Shown piece by piece: positions 43,449-52,167 of a DNA stretch of 64,000 bases. The notes under the pieces are model-generated. The model ran no database searches and was not told the DNA's origin. It saw only the letters and a program-made list of their open reading frames with translations. Source of the stretch: Alteromonas sp. LMIT006 (GTDB lineage Bacteria; Pseudomonadota; Gammaproteobacteria; Enterobacterales; Alteromonadaceae); NCBI RefSeq assembly GCF_024300645.1, contig NZ_CP101291.1, positions 1,426,001-1,490,000 on the forward strand, read 5' to 3'. Each line of letters begins with the position of its first letter. The stretch's first letter is position 1. The position numbers and the translations under genes are program-made.

Positions 43449-44903
43449 TTACTCAAGTAACCCCCCACGCAAATCTTGCGGAGCCACCCGAGGAATTCGA
43501 GTGAGTACTTCTTGACCTAACTTCAGCTCTACTTGCTTTTTGTAGCGAATGCTATGGTCGTTAATACTTGCAAAGATCGCACAGCCAATACCAAATACAA
43601 CCCCTCCTAGCATGCCGGCGATTAAAAAGAGAATAGCCGATGGATTGTTAGGCACACTCGGAGTAAAGGGGATATCGATGACTTTGATGCGCTTTTCTTT
43701 TTCGAAAAAACCCAAGGCACCGGTCACTCGAGCCAGTTCATAACGTTCTAACAAATCTTCATATAAATTGCGTTTTACTTTTAGATCGCGTTGTAATTCA
43801 TTGAGTTGCTTTTCTAGCTCCCCAAGTTGTGATGTCCTTTCTGCTTGCGAACGGATCATGGTTTTGAGGCTGTTTGTTTCTTCGGTGAGGGCATCCACTT
43901 TGCTACGTGCAAGTTGCAGGTGGTCTAATTGAGCAATCAGTAATAGAGGCTGTTGTGAATCTTTCGAACTATTGGCTTTACTTGCCATACTCCACAGCTG
44001 ATCTACATCGATTTGGTGATCTTGATTTTGTAATGCTTCAAGCCGTTCTTCTTGCAGTCGATTCAACACTCGCATAGCGCCTTGAACCTGACTGTGATTA
44101 TCGGTATAACGCGCTTTTAACAAAGCCAGCTGACTCTGTAATTGGATGATGCGTTCCTCTAGATTGGCTACCACTGGGTTGGATTTTGACAGTTGTTGGT
44201 CAATCGTCCCCAGAGTCTTTATCGCACCGGCTAGTTCGGCTTCTTTCTCAAATAAGGTTTGTTTAAGCTGTGCTAAGCGACTTACATTGCCAAGATGCAG
44301 TTCTGGAAGTTGCTCAGCGTGTTGGTTCTTGAAGGTGGCAAGCGCATTTTCTGCTGCGGCCAGTTCTATCTGACGATTGGTCAAAAGGTCGGCAAGAAAT
44401 GTTGAAGAATCCGTGATAGAGGAGCGCTCTGGCGCGAGTAGTTGTTCAATAAAATGATTGGAAACCGTTTCAAGTAGAGGCACTATGCTATCGGGGTCTG
44501 AGTTTGAATATTCAATCCGAATCAAATCTTTACCCGTCATTTCCATTCTCAACGAACTGGATAACTGATTGATAACCCTCTCTTGCTCTACTTTATTGGT
44601 ATTTTCATTGATCAGTTTTCGATCGATAGCCACTTGACGCAAAATATGTCGACTGTGCAATAGGGTTTGTAAAGCGGATAAGCGCTCCTTGAGCATGGCG
44701 GATACGGCGAAATCCTCCAAAAAGGGGTTCAGTTTTGACGTTTCTTGAATCAACATACTGGTGTGTGCTGTATATGTTTTCGGAGAAAGTGAACCGACCG
44801 TAAAACCAATAATGGGGAATATCAAGATGGGTAAAATGATGACATATCGGTGACGCCACCCCGCATCCAGCCATATATAGAATTGATAGCTAATATGATT
44901 CAT
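43449..44903 (-). CDS. Wzz/GumC-type polysaccharide chain-length determinant (SypO-like)
   Basis: 484-residue inner-membrane PCP protein. Membrane helices near 20-40 ('YVIILPILIFPIIGFTVGSL') and 425-450 ('ILFLIAGMLGGVVFGIGCAIF'), the second preceded by the Pro-rich 'IDIPFTPSVPNNPSA', flank a long periplasmic coiled coil. It has no fused kinase domain. The separate CpsD-like protein at 36570-37271 would supply that part. It resembles the XrtA/PEP-CTERM chain-length group. It overlaps the upstream glycosyltransferase gene by 14 nt. Confidence 0.92.
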   Translation of the reverse strand: MNHISYQFYIWLDAGWRHRYVIILPILIFPIIGFTVGSLSPKTYTAHTSMLIQETSKLNPFLEDFAVSAMLKERLSALQTLLHSRHILRQVAIDRKLINENTNKVEQERVINQLSSSLRMEMTGKDLIRIEYSNSDPDSIVPLLETVSNHFIEQLLAPERSSITDSSTFLADLLTNRQIELAAAENALATFKNQHAEQLPELHLGNVSRLAQLKQTLFEKEAELAGAIKTLGTIDQQLSKSNPVVANLEERIIQLQSQLALLKARYTDNHSQVQGAMRVLNRLQEERLEALQNQDHQIDVDQLWSMASKANSSKDSQQPLLLIAQLDHLQLARSKVDALTEETNSLKTMIRSQAERTSQLGELEKQLNELQRDLKVKRNLYEDLLERYELARVTGALGFFEKEKRIKVIDIPFTPSVPNNPSAILFLIAGMLGGVVFGIGCAIFASINDHSIRYKKQVELKLGQEVLTRIPRVAPQDLRGGLLE

Positions 44904-46017
44904 TGGCCAAAATATCCATCACTTGTTGTGCTTTGACAGCCCAATCCTCACATTCAACCAGTCGTTGTTGTGCTGTCGTTCGGTCTTTCAGTAATACGCT
45001 ATTCAAGGCTTCGCACATTTCTTGTGGAGTATGAATGACATTAATGACATGACGATAGGGGGCTAAGGCCGGAAAATCGGAGCTAATGATTGGTGTGCCA
45101 GTCGCCAAATACTCACGCAATTTTAATGGGTTACACGCTCTTATTTGAGTATTGTCAACAAATGGTAAGATCGACACATTCCAGTGTTGAGAAAACCTTG
45201 GTAATTCATGGTGGGAGACTTCGGGGTAGAAAAAAACATTTGAAAATTGTGTCAGTCGACTCACATCTACAACGACCTTGCCAACAAATACAAAATGCCA
45301 ATGCGGCATTTTGGCAATCACCTTGGATAGCAATGAAAGATCTAGCCAAGCCGATATGCTGCCGTAAAATCCAGCAATCGGTTTGCCTTGTGGCAGTAAT
45401 TCCGAAGCCATCGTTGGATTTGCAAATAACTGAAAATCGACGCCATGAGGAATCAAGAAGGTTTTTGGACTAGACAGTTTTTCGGCTAAAGCCTGGCTTG
45501 AGACGAAAATGACATCCGCTTTATGCAACAGTTCATCTTCTCGTTTAGAAACGATGTCATGATCAACGCCAGCCAGACCAGCAAAATCATCGCCACAGTA
45601 ATACACTACCTTTTTTTCATTTAAATGCCCAACCATATCTACGGCGGTAGGCAGTGATATCCATAGGATAGGAGACTGCAACTGAAGGCGTTCAGTCACA
45701 GGGACGATTTGCTTTTTGAGAAAAATCTGACAAAGTTTCCTCGTCAACGTCCATTTGGGTACAGGTACCGTCATCGGGTTGATGATAGTCATATTTTCTG
45801 GGACGCTAGAAGACGGTTGCTCGGGGTGAGCGTGCCACCGAGCAAAGACTTTTTCTTTTAAACGCAGTAAGTCATGCAAAGTCACTTTGGGTTTGCGCAA
45901 TCCGATTGAGTTTACCCAAATCACCTTTCGTTCTGTTGCGATATGCTTAATTAAATGTTGTGTGCTTGAGGGTAACTTGCCCCAGTCTTCACCAAAAACG
46001 ATTAAATCTTGTCGCAT
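44890..46017 (-). CDS. GT-B glycosyltransferase of the polysaccharide cluster
   Basis: 375-residue GT-B enzyme. N-terminal 'DLIVFGEDWGKLPSSTQHL' and 'ILWISLPTAVDMVGHL', middle 'VVYYCGDDFAGLAG' and 'LIPHGVDFQLF', C-terminal 'GKPIAGFYGSISAWLDLSLL', 'VFVGKV', 'LPFVDNTQIRACNPLKLREYLATGTPIISSDFPAL' (in part, with N-P-L-K and E for nucleotide-sugar binding). It overlaps both neighbours (16 nt with the diguanylate cyclase gene, 14 nt with the chain-length gene), so the three are translationally coupled. Donor sugar unknown. Confidence 0.88.
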   Translation of the reverse strand: MRQDLIVFGEDWGKLPSSTQHLIKHIATERKVIWVNSIGLRKPKVTLHDLLRLKEKVFARWHAHPEQPSSSVPENMTIINPMTVPVPKWTLTRKLCQIFLKKQIVPVTERLQLQSPILWISLPTAVDMVGHLNEKKVVYYCGDDFAGLAGVDHDIVSKREDELLHKADVIFVSSQALAEKLSSPKTFLIPHGVDFQLFANPTMASELLPQGKPIAGFYGSISAWLDLSLLSKVIAKMPHWHFVFVGKVVVDVSRLTQFSNVFFYPEVSHHELPRFSQHWNVSILPFVDNTQIRACNPLKLREYLATGTPIISSDFPALAPYRHVINVIHTPQEMCEALNSVLLKDRTTAQQRLVECEDWAVKAQQVMDILANESY

Positions 46018-47003
46018 GATTTTCCTTGAAAAAAGTCAAAAGTCAGTGCTGTCACACAATTTCGACCGTTCTTTTTTGATTCGTAAAGAGCGTGATCGGC
46101 ATGAGCCAATAATGAAGCAACGTCGTGTTTGAATGCTCTAAACTGAGTTACGCCAAAACTCGCAGTCACTTGAATAGGTTTATTATCATAGGTCAATGCC
46201 ATCGATTCTATGGCAATACGATATCGTTCAATGGGTATTTTGGCCTCTTCCAATGAGGTATCCGGCATACAGATACAAAACTCTTCCCCTCCCATGCGGC
46301 CGATGGAATCTTCATTACGCAGATGTTTTTTCAATGTCTTGCACACTTCTTTGAGCACCATATCTCCGGCATCATGGCTGTGGTTATCATTGATTTGCTT
46401 AAAAAAGTCCAAATCAAAGTAGGCCACGCATAACGCTCGTTGATGACGCTGTGAAACCGTGATGGCTTTTTTGAGAATGTCATTAAAATGCCGGCGGTTC
46501 GGTAAGCCAGTTAATACATCGGTAAGCGACTCGTGTTGCATGGTGAGGTATTTGCTCAGCTGTTTTTTACGCATCAAAAACATTCGTACAATAGCATTGA
46601 CCTTGGCATGGATAAGATCTTTATCCATTGGAGTTAAAATAAAGGCATCCGCTCCTACATTGAGTCCTTGAACAAAATCTTCCCTATTGTTGGCACTGCC
46701 CATTAGCAAAATAGGACGCCAGATTTCTTCAAGTAAATCCTCCATCATTCTGATCATTCTGATCAATTCTATGTTGCCATCACTTTTTTTCTGCATATCA
46801 AGAATGATCAGTGAATATATATCAGGCTGTGCTCGCAGTGCAGCAATAGCTTGCTCGCAGCTTGTAAATGCACTGACCTGATAGTTTAGCTGCTTTAACG
46901 TCGTTTCAATATTTTGTAGTGATTGAACAGAGGCACTGACGAGCAGTACTTGTACTTCTTCATTACTGACGCGATGGGAACTGTGCATATTAATTAAATC
47001 CAT
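46002..47003 (-). CDS. Diguanylate cyclase with N-terminal receiver-like domain
   Basis: 333-residue protein that should make cyclic di-GMP. The GGDEF domain (about 165-325) carries intact GGEEF (about 236-240) and an RxxD product-inhibition site (RNED, five residues before it). The N-terminal receiver-like domain (about 17-135) keeps Asp69 ('LIILDMQKK') but lacks the acidic pair that binds Mg ('VLLVSASVQS' in place of VDD), so normal phosphorylation is doubtful. ATG at 47003 overlaps the lipoprotein gene by 14 nt; an ATG at 46988 is also possible. Its place inside the operon suggests local c-di-GMP control of the polymer. Confidence 0.93.
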   Translation of the reverse strand: MDLINMHSSHRVSNEEVQVLLVSASVQSLQNIETTLKQLNYQVSAFTSCEQAIAALRAQPDIYSLIILDMQKKSDGNIELIRMIRMMEDLLEEIWRPILLMGSANNREDFVQGLNVGADAFILTPMDKDLIHAKVNAIVRMFLMRKKQLSKYLTMQHESLTDVLTGLPNRRHFNDILKKAITVSQRHQRALCVAYFDLDFFKQINDNHSHDAGDMVLKEVCKTLKKHLRNEDSIGRMGGEEFCICMPDTSLEEAKIPIERYRIAIESMALTYDNKPIQVTASFGVTQFRAFKHDVASLLAHADHALYESKKNGRNCVTALTFDFFQGKSCDKI

Positions 47004-47412
47004 TAAAAATAATTGCCTGAGATATATCTACGGTGCTTTTTTCACTAGTATAAGTATCGTCAATACCGCTTTTTCCACTCCATAAAATGTGGGTTTGCGC
47101 ATTGCCTACTGGGATGGGAATGGCGAATGACTTGCTTCCTCCTGGTATCAAGGACGTTTGTATTAATACGGTTTGATTTTCATCCATTATCTGCACATTG
47201 ACTAAGTTTGGACTGGTATTGGTTAATGAAATGTCATGGGCTTTGAACATTGCAAACGTATGCCCAGCTTGTGCAGTGGTGTTTGCTGTGGATGGGGTGA
47301 TGGGTGGATTAGGGGATGGCGACACAGGAACATTCTGTACTGTTTCACCATCTCCTGAACCACCACAGGCACAAAGTAAGAAGCAAGTAGAGATGAATAG
47401 TATTTTATGCAT
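46990..47412 (-). CDS. Small lipoprotein of unknown function
   Basis: 140-residue lipoprotein with signal peptide MHKILFISTCFLLCAC (lipobox LCAC, Cys16), a Gly/Ser and Pro/Thr-rich linker (about 17-48) and a C-terminal beta-rich domain ('NLVNVQIMDENQTVLIQTSL', 'AIPIPVGNAQTHILWSGKSG'). No known family is recognised. It lies 11 nt after the LruC-domain gene and overlaps the diguanylate cyclase gene, so it is expressed with the polysaccharide operon and could help retain secreted matrix at the cell surface. That role is a guess. Confidence 0.75.
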   Translation of the reverse strand: MHKILFISTCFLLCACGGSGDGETVQNVPVSPSPNPPITPSTANTTAQAGHTFAMFKAHDISLTNTSPNLVNVQIMDENQTVLIQTSLIPGGSKSFAIPIPVGNAQTHILWSGKSGIDDTYTSEKSTVDISQAIIFNGFN

Positions 47413-47423
47413 GAGTAAAACCC

Positions 47424-49367
47424 TTATTCCGCATTGAAGATGAATTGAGAATTGATGTTTTGCTTATACCAATCAGCATATTGCTCAGGTGAGTTGAGCC
47501 AGTTGATAAACTCTGGATACGCTTTGGCAATGTCTTGTGATTCCAATGGATGGCGCCAATGACTTGGCAAGTCCAACACCCATGGCAGTGCTTTGTCAGT
47601 GACGTTAAAGGGGCGATCTAGGCTGGCGTCAACCTCATAAGACAAAGGCACGGTAAATAGTTGACCATCACGGTAAGACCCTTCCGCTTCAAAAAAATCA
47701 GTTCCAGAAAATTCTGAAAGATGGATTTCGAGGCAGCGTCCTGGTCCGTTTAAATCACTATAAGTTGGGTTGCCTGCTAACCATTGATTGAACCATGGAT
47801 AGCTTTCTTGGTATCGCTCAAAGCGGAAGTGCGATATGTCATGTGCAGGATTCCCTTTTTCACTGGCAAACATAAAGTGATCATAGTTGGTTTCATTCAA
47901 TGCATTAGTACTGTTGAGCCAAACCTCACGTTGTTCATCAGAATGCTTAAATTCAATGGTGAGTTGCCAAGTATTGGTCGTGGTGCCTGACGGACAAGAC
48001 ACGCCGTTATCAAGACTTGTGCGATACATACAGCGCACAGAATCAAACAGATTACCAGCTTGATAATGCGATAATTCCTCAAAGAGATTTTCGGATAGGG
48101 TAACCACTAAACGGTCTGATTGTGTCTCTAGAGCAAGAGGATATGGGTAATTACTAAAGCCATTGATGGCTACATCATTGCGTTTAAACTCCCCGTTCGC
48201 ATATTGATATTGAGCGACATTACGACCTGCTGCATCCGTTTTTTGCAGAGTTAAGCTTGCAATATTTTCAAGTTTAATATTCGGTAAAGATAAAGCCAGG
48301 CCGTTGCGATATGTTGCACCAATAGCTTCAATCCCATAGTCAATCGTCAGTGATTTTAGTACTTCTACTTGGGTGACTTGATTATTGCGCTCAATTTCTT
48401 TTGTGCTAATGATCTTATTCGCATCATACGCAATCACCGCATCATTAAAGTCATAATCACCTTGCATAGGCCAGTTATCTTCAAAAGCCACTTTACCGGC
48501 TTTTTTATACTCAGTTTCCCGCACTGACTTCACATGGATCACATTTTCTAATCCAGCAATAGCGGCTAAAGGCGTGACCTCAACATTAAAAATAAGATCA
48601 TTAAAATCTTTATCACCCATATCAGTTCGGATATCTTCAAAGCCATAAGCAAAAAAGCCAATGTCAGTTATATCGTCACTGCCGGATAAGGTATCTCTAA
48701 ACAGGACGTGGTATTTATTGCCTAAACCTACCGTTGGGTTTAGTGCGGGTAAACTATAAAAAGGCTGTCCGAATTGAAAATTGGTTTTTTGTCCGCCATA
48801 CCATCCGTCCCAATTATTTGAAGCAATGAAGAAACCAATGCTATGGCCAGCAGGGAGTGTGATTTTTAAATCGACTTGATCGCCTTGTACTAGCTCACCA
48901 CCAGAGCCTGCTTTAGAGCTGTTAGGAAAGATCAATACATGTTCAACATCCGCAATGGTCGATGATGTAGGTGGGTTATTGGATTCATAGATAAAGTAGC
49001 CAAGGGCGTTTTTGTAGCCTGCTCCTTCGTTTAAAAAGGCCACTTTGACCGTAGCGGTCCCTTCGAAGTCATCTTTCACTCCGATGTTATTGAACGTATT
49101 TTCGAGTAAGGTTGGATCAACAGGTTGGCCCTCAGGAACTAATGCATAAAACCCATCCAATAGAAATTCATCCAGTTGATCATTGATATTGGTTAGGCGC
49201 ACAGGGGTGCCCATACGGGTAAAGTGGTCTTGATGATTTTGGGTGGTCGATACATTTGGATCTAATGATGAATCCAACCAAAGCCAAGAAGAGGGATCCG
49301 TTGTCGCACTAATATTTAGGCTATAGCTTGCAGCGATGATTAAAGATAGCGAAGGAATAAGACGCAT
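47424..49367 (-). CDS. LruC-domain secreted protein, candidate matrix protein
   Basis: 647-residue exported protein with signal peptide (about 1-22). It matches the LruC-domain (DUF4842) type in association with a DUF4114-like segment: 'FEDIRTDMGDKDFNDLIFNVEV' (in part, near 245-265) and 'WPMQGDYDFNDAVIAYD' (near 300-316). These Asp/Asn-rich DxDxND motifs look like metal, probably Ca, sites. There is no membrane anchor or PEP-CTERM tail. Located between Wzy and a lipoprotein in the operon, it may be a matrix or adhesin component bound to the polymer. The function is inferred only. Confidence 0.8.
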   Translation of the reverse strand: MRLIPSLSLIIAASYSLNISATTDPSSWLWLDSSLDPNVSTTQNHQDHFTRMGTPVRLTNINDQLDEFLLDGFYALVPEGQPVDPTLLENTFNNIGVKDDFEGTATVKVAFLNEGAGYKNALGYFIYESNNPPTSSTIADVEHVLIFPNSSKAGSGGELVQGDQVDLKITLPAGHSIGFFIASNNWDGWYGGQKTNFQFGQPFYSLPALNPTVGLGNKYHVLFRDTLSGSDDITDIGFFAYGFEDIRTDMGDKDFNDLIFNVEVTPLAAIAGLENVIHVKSVRETEYKKAGKVAFEDNWPMQGDYDFNDAVIAYDANKIISTKEIERNNQVTQVEVLKSLTIDYGIEAIGATYRNGLALSLPNIKLENIASLTLQKTDAAGRNVAQYQYANGEFKRNDVAINGFSNYPYPLALETQSDRLVVTLSENLFEELSHYQAGNLFDSVRCMYRTSLDNGVSCPSGTTTNTWQLTIEFKHSDEQREVWLNSTNALNETNYDHFMFASEKGNPAHDISHFRFERYQESYPWFNQWLAGNPTYSDLNGPGRCLEIHLSEFSGTDFFEAEGSYRDGQLFTVPLSYEVDASLDRPFNVTDKALPWVLDLPSHWRHPLESQDIAKAYPEFINWLNSPEQYADWYKQNINSQFIFNAE

Positions 49368-49369
49368 GA

Positions 49370-50758
49370 TTAATAATCCTTTTGTTGTACAGTGTGAGGT
49401 AACAATTGTTGCTCAGTCCAATGCGCTAGACTGATAGTCATTGCCCCGAGGATGTATATTGGCCAACTAAAGCCAAACGTTAAAAAGGTGCCTGCTGCCA
49501 GGGTGCCTATGAGACCGGCTAAAAGTGCTTCGGCGGTCGTATTGATTGCCGGTGAAAATCTATCTGGAAAAGACTCAATGAGTTCCAATGTTCGTATATT
49601 GGTTTTGACAAGCATCACAATTAAGGTGATAAAAATGATCAGACCTAAATAACCTGTTTCAGCTAAGACACCAAACCAAGTGGAGTGAACGGCATGATTC
49701 AAGCCATCCCAATGCGGCGAATAAAAAAAGTAATTTGAGTAGAAGTTATCGATCCCAACGCCGGTTAGAGGGTTATCGTTGGCCATACCGATGGCGGCTT
49801 CCCATGCATAAATCCGACCCATTGCCGACGCATCTATACCTGCCTCGGCAGCGCCGCCTGAGGCGCGCCCTGAAATACCCGCGACTTGATATAGAATGAG
49901 TGCTGCGATAGCGCCACCACCCAAAAACAACAGCTTATTCTGGATTCTGCGATACGCATAAATGCCAAAAACAGCCAAAATCCCTAATAATCCGCCTCGA
50001 CTTTGTGTGGCTAGAATGGCCGAAAATAATGTACAGATGCTGATAAGGCCGAATACTTTTAAGCCGTTGCTCAAGCCTTTGGTCAAAATAAAACCCACAG
50101 CAAAGGCCGATGGGAACATGAGGACTAATGACAAATCATTTGGATCACCTAGAACCGAACCAAATACCCGACCTATGGTGACGCGCGTTTCTTCAACCAG
50201 TCCAATACCATTTGCTTTGTTATGCAGTGCTTTGATGCCCACTACACAACCGGCCAACACAATCGCTTTTGCAGCAAACGTAAAATCCGTTTCTCGAGTG
50301 GTTAACCACGTGATGGCAAAACACATAATGGCAATTTTGACAAAAATATTAAGGTAATATTGAATCGCGATTGGCATGTTACTCGCCATCACGACGCCCA
50401 CACTGACCGCAACAAAAAAGGCACTTAATGCCGTCAATTCTGGTCGCCACCACAGGTCGAATCTCTTCTTGTAAAAAACATTCCACCCCAGCGTGGCAAA
50501 GCTTGCCAAAGAAAGCAGCAGTGGAATTTTGAAGTTATAGAGTTGTGGTATGACTTCATGAATTCTGAAAAATGAAAAAATGACAAACAGTAATACCATC
50601 AGAAATGGATAGTGCAGCATGACCAAAATGGCTATCGGCAAGACACTGATGCCAATCACTACCAAAGGATGCGGGATGACACTCCAAGCAAGGCCTAAAA
50701 TGAATATCCATAGGAGCATTAGGTAGTGTTTGGTCAGAAGGTTCGCCATGCTATTCAT
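49370..50758 (-). CDS. Wzy-type O-antigen polymerase/ligase family protein
   Basis: 462-residue polytopic membrane protein with about 11-12 helices. The Wzy_C/WaaL-type block lies in the second half: 'ATQSRGGLLGILAVFGIYAY', a periplasmic loop with 'AWEAAIGMANDNPLTGVGIDNFYSNYFFYSP' (in part) and 'HAVHSTWFGVLAETGYLGLIIFI'. The RGG and the H-x3-[FW]-x4-E pattern are typical of polymerases that join repeat units in the periplasm. It overlaps the flippase gene by 4 nt (ATGA) and fits a Wzx/Wzy-dependent pathway. Confidence 0.9.
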   Translation of the reverse strand: MNSMANLLTKHYLMLLWIFILGLAWSVIPHPLVVIGISVLPIAILVMLHYPFLMVLLFVIFSFFRIHEVIPQLYNFKIPLLLSLASFATLGWNVFYKKRFDLWWRPELTALSAFFVAVSVGVVMASNMPIAIQYYLNIFVKIAIMCFAITWLTTRETDFTFAAKAIVLAGCVVGIKALHNKANGIGLVEETRVTIGRVFGSVLGDPNDLSLVLMFPSAFAVGFILTKGLSNGLKVFGLISICTLFSAILATQSRGGLLGILAVFGIYAYRRIQNKLLFLGGGAIAALILYQVAGISGRASGGAAEAGIDASAMGRIYAWEAAIGMANDNPLTGVGIDNFYSNYFFYSPHWDGLNHAVHSTWFGVLAETGYLGLIIFITLIVMLVKTNIRTLELIESFPDRFSPAINTTAEALLAGLIGTLAAGTFLTFGFSWPIYILGAMTISLAHWTEQQLLPHTVQQKDY

Positions 50759-52167
50759 AATTTTCCTAGGTGAGTCTTAGACAACATCTCAACCTTGCGT
50801 GACCAGAATAAGGCAAGTAATAGCAAACACAGTAAGCCAATACATAAGAGAAGTTGATAAAGGGCACTAAGAGAAAGGTGAATAGCAAGGCCAGATAGAA
50901 CGATAACCGTTGGGATCCCGAAAAGGGCTTGATATGAATAAGGTAAGGGCAGGCGTTTTTGGCTGAGCAAAAATAAACTACCCGCTTTTACTATAAAAGC
51001 CACACACATGGAGATTGCCGCACCCAAGGCGCCATAAAGTGGCACTAAACCTAACAATAAGCCTACTCCGATTATCGAAATAATGCAGTTAATGTAAAAT
51101 TGCTCATGTGTATTGCGCCCGGTAAATGCACCAATATTCAGTAATTCAGCCGCTTCTTTAGCTAGCATTGCACAGGCCAGGACGAGCAAACAGTGTATGG
51201 CATCTTGATAAGTTACCGGCATCACTGTCGCGATTATGTACTCACTGGTGGTCACGATGATAAACGTCGCGATGGCAACATATAACATTCCATAAGTGGT
51301 AAATTTCGCAACCTCAGATGCGCCGTTGGTTTGGGCTAATGTGGTGAATCGTTTCGGAGCCCACCACATGGTGTAAGGTTGCAGAAGTAATACAACCCCG
51401 ATTGCAAATTTGGCTGCCACCCCATACAGACCGACTTGTTCTAGTGAGGTGTAATGGGCCACGAACAAACGGTCTGCACCCATCAGCGCGAACCCAACTA
51501 AACCAGTGCCAAGAAGTGGAAATGAGTAGATTATGATTTTTTTGAATGTTTTGGGTAACCATACCCATTTAGTCGTTTGCCATTGCCAAAATGTTAGATA
51601 GACAAGCTGGATAACGACTGCAATCAAACCAGCTGCAAAAATACTGGTGACAGTAGGCGAGAATTGAATAAACCAAAGCGTGAGCCCTGCTTGGATAAAT
51701 ACTCGCCCAACGGTGGCAATACAAAACACCCCCGCTTTATCGTTCATTCGCAACCAGCCAAGCGGCACTGCAATCATTGCTTCGAATGAGACAATGACCA
51801 ACGCTAAAATCACGGCTTCAGTTGGGATATTGCCAGGTATATATGCTTGTATTTGGGTTATAGTCAAGCTGATAAATAACAATGAAACCAAAGTCATTAA
51901 GCTGGCAAGGGTAAATACGGCACTTGCCATTACCTTCTGTCTTTGTCTATTGCGAGCGAGTCCAGCAAAGCGATATAAACTGTCTTCTAAACCAAAACCC
52001 ACTATGACACTGGCAATTATGGTAATACTACTTAGCACTTCAACGCGCCCAAATTCATCAGGTGCTAGGGTGTGTGCGACAAACGGTAGCATGATCAGCG
52101 ACAAGCCTTTCATAAGTGCTAAGCTGAAACCATACAATAGTGTGTGAGGTATTTTAGCGAATATCAT
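50755..52167 (-). CDS. Wzx-type oligosaccharide flippase (polysaccharide biosynthesis protein)
   Basis: 470-residue MOP-superfamily membrane protein with about 12-14 helices, beginning 'TLLYGFSLALMKGLSLIMLPFVAHTLAPDEFG' (in part), the hallmark of Wzx/RfbX proteins. It should flip undecaprenol-linked repeat units to the periplasm for the polymerase encoded next. Both gene borders are 4-nt ATGA overlaps, with the three-module glycosyltransferase upstream and the polymerase downstream. Confidence 0.92.
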   Translation of the reverse strand: MIFAKIPHTLLYGFSLALMKGLSLIMLPFVAHTLAPDEFGRVEVLSSITIIASVIVGFGLEDSLYRFAGLARNRQRQKVMASAVFTLASLMTLVSLLFISLTITQIQAYIPGNIPTEAVILALVIVSFEAMIAVPLGWLRMNDKAGVFCIATVGRVFIQAGLTLWFIQFSPTVTSIFAAGLIAVVIQLVYLTFWQWQTTKWVWLPKTFKKIIIYSFPLLGTGLVGFALMGADRLFVAHYTSLEQVGLYGVAAKFAIGVVLLLQPYTMWWAPKRFTTLAQTNGASEVAKFTTYGMLYVAIATFIIVTTSEYIIATVMPVTYQDAIHCLLVLACAMLAKEAAELLNIGAFTGRNTHEQFYINCIISIIGVGLLLGLVPLYGALGAAISMCVAFIVKAGSLFLLSQKRLPLPYSYQALFGIPTVIVLSGLAIHLSLSALYQLLLCIGLLCLLLLALFWSRKVEMLSKTHLGKL

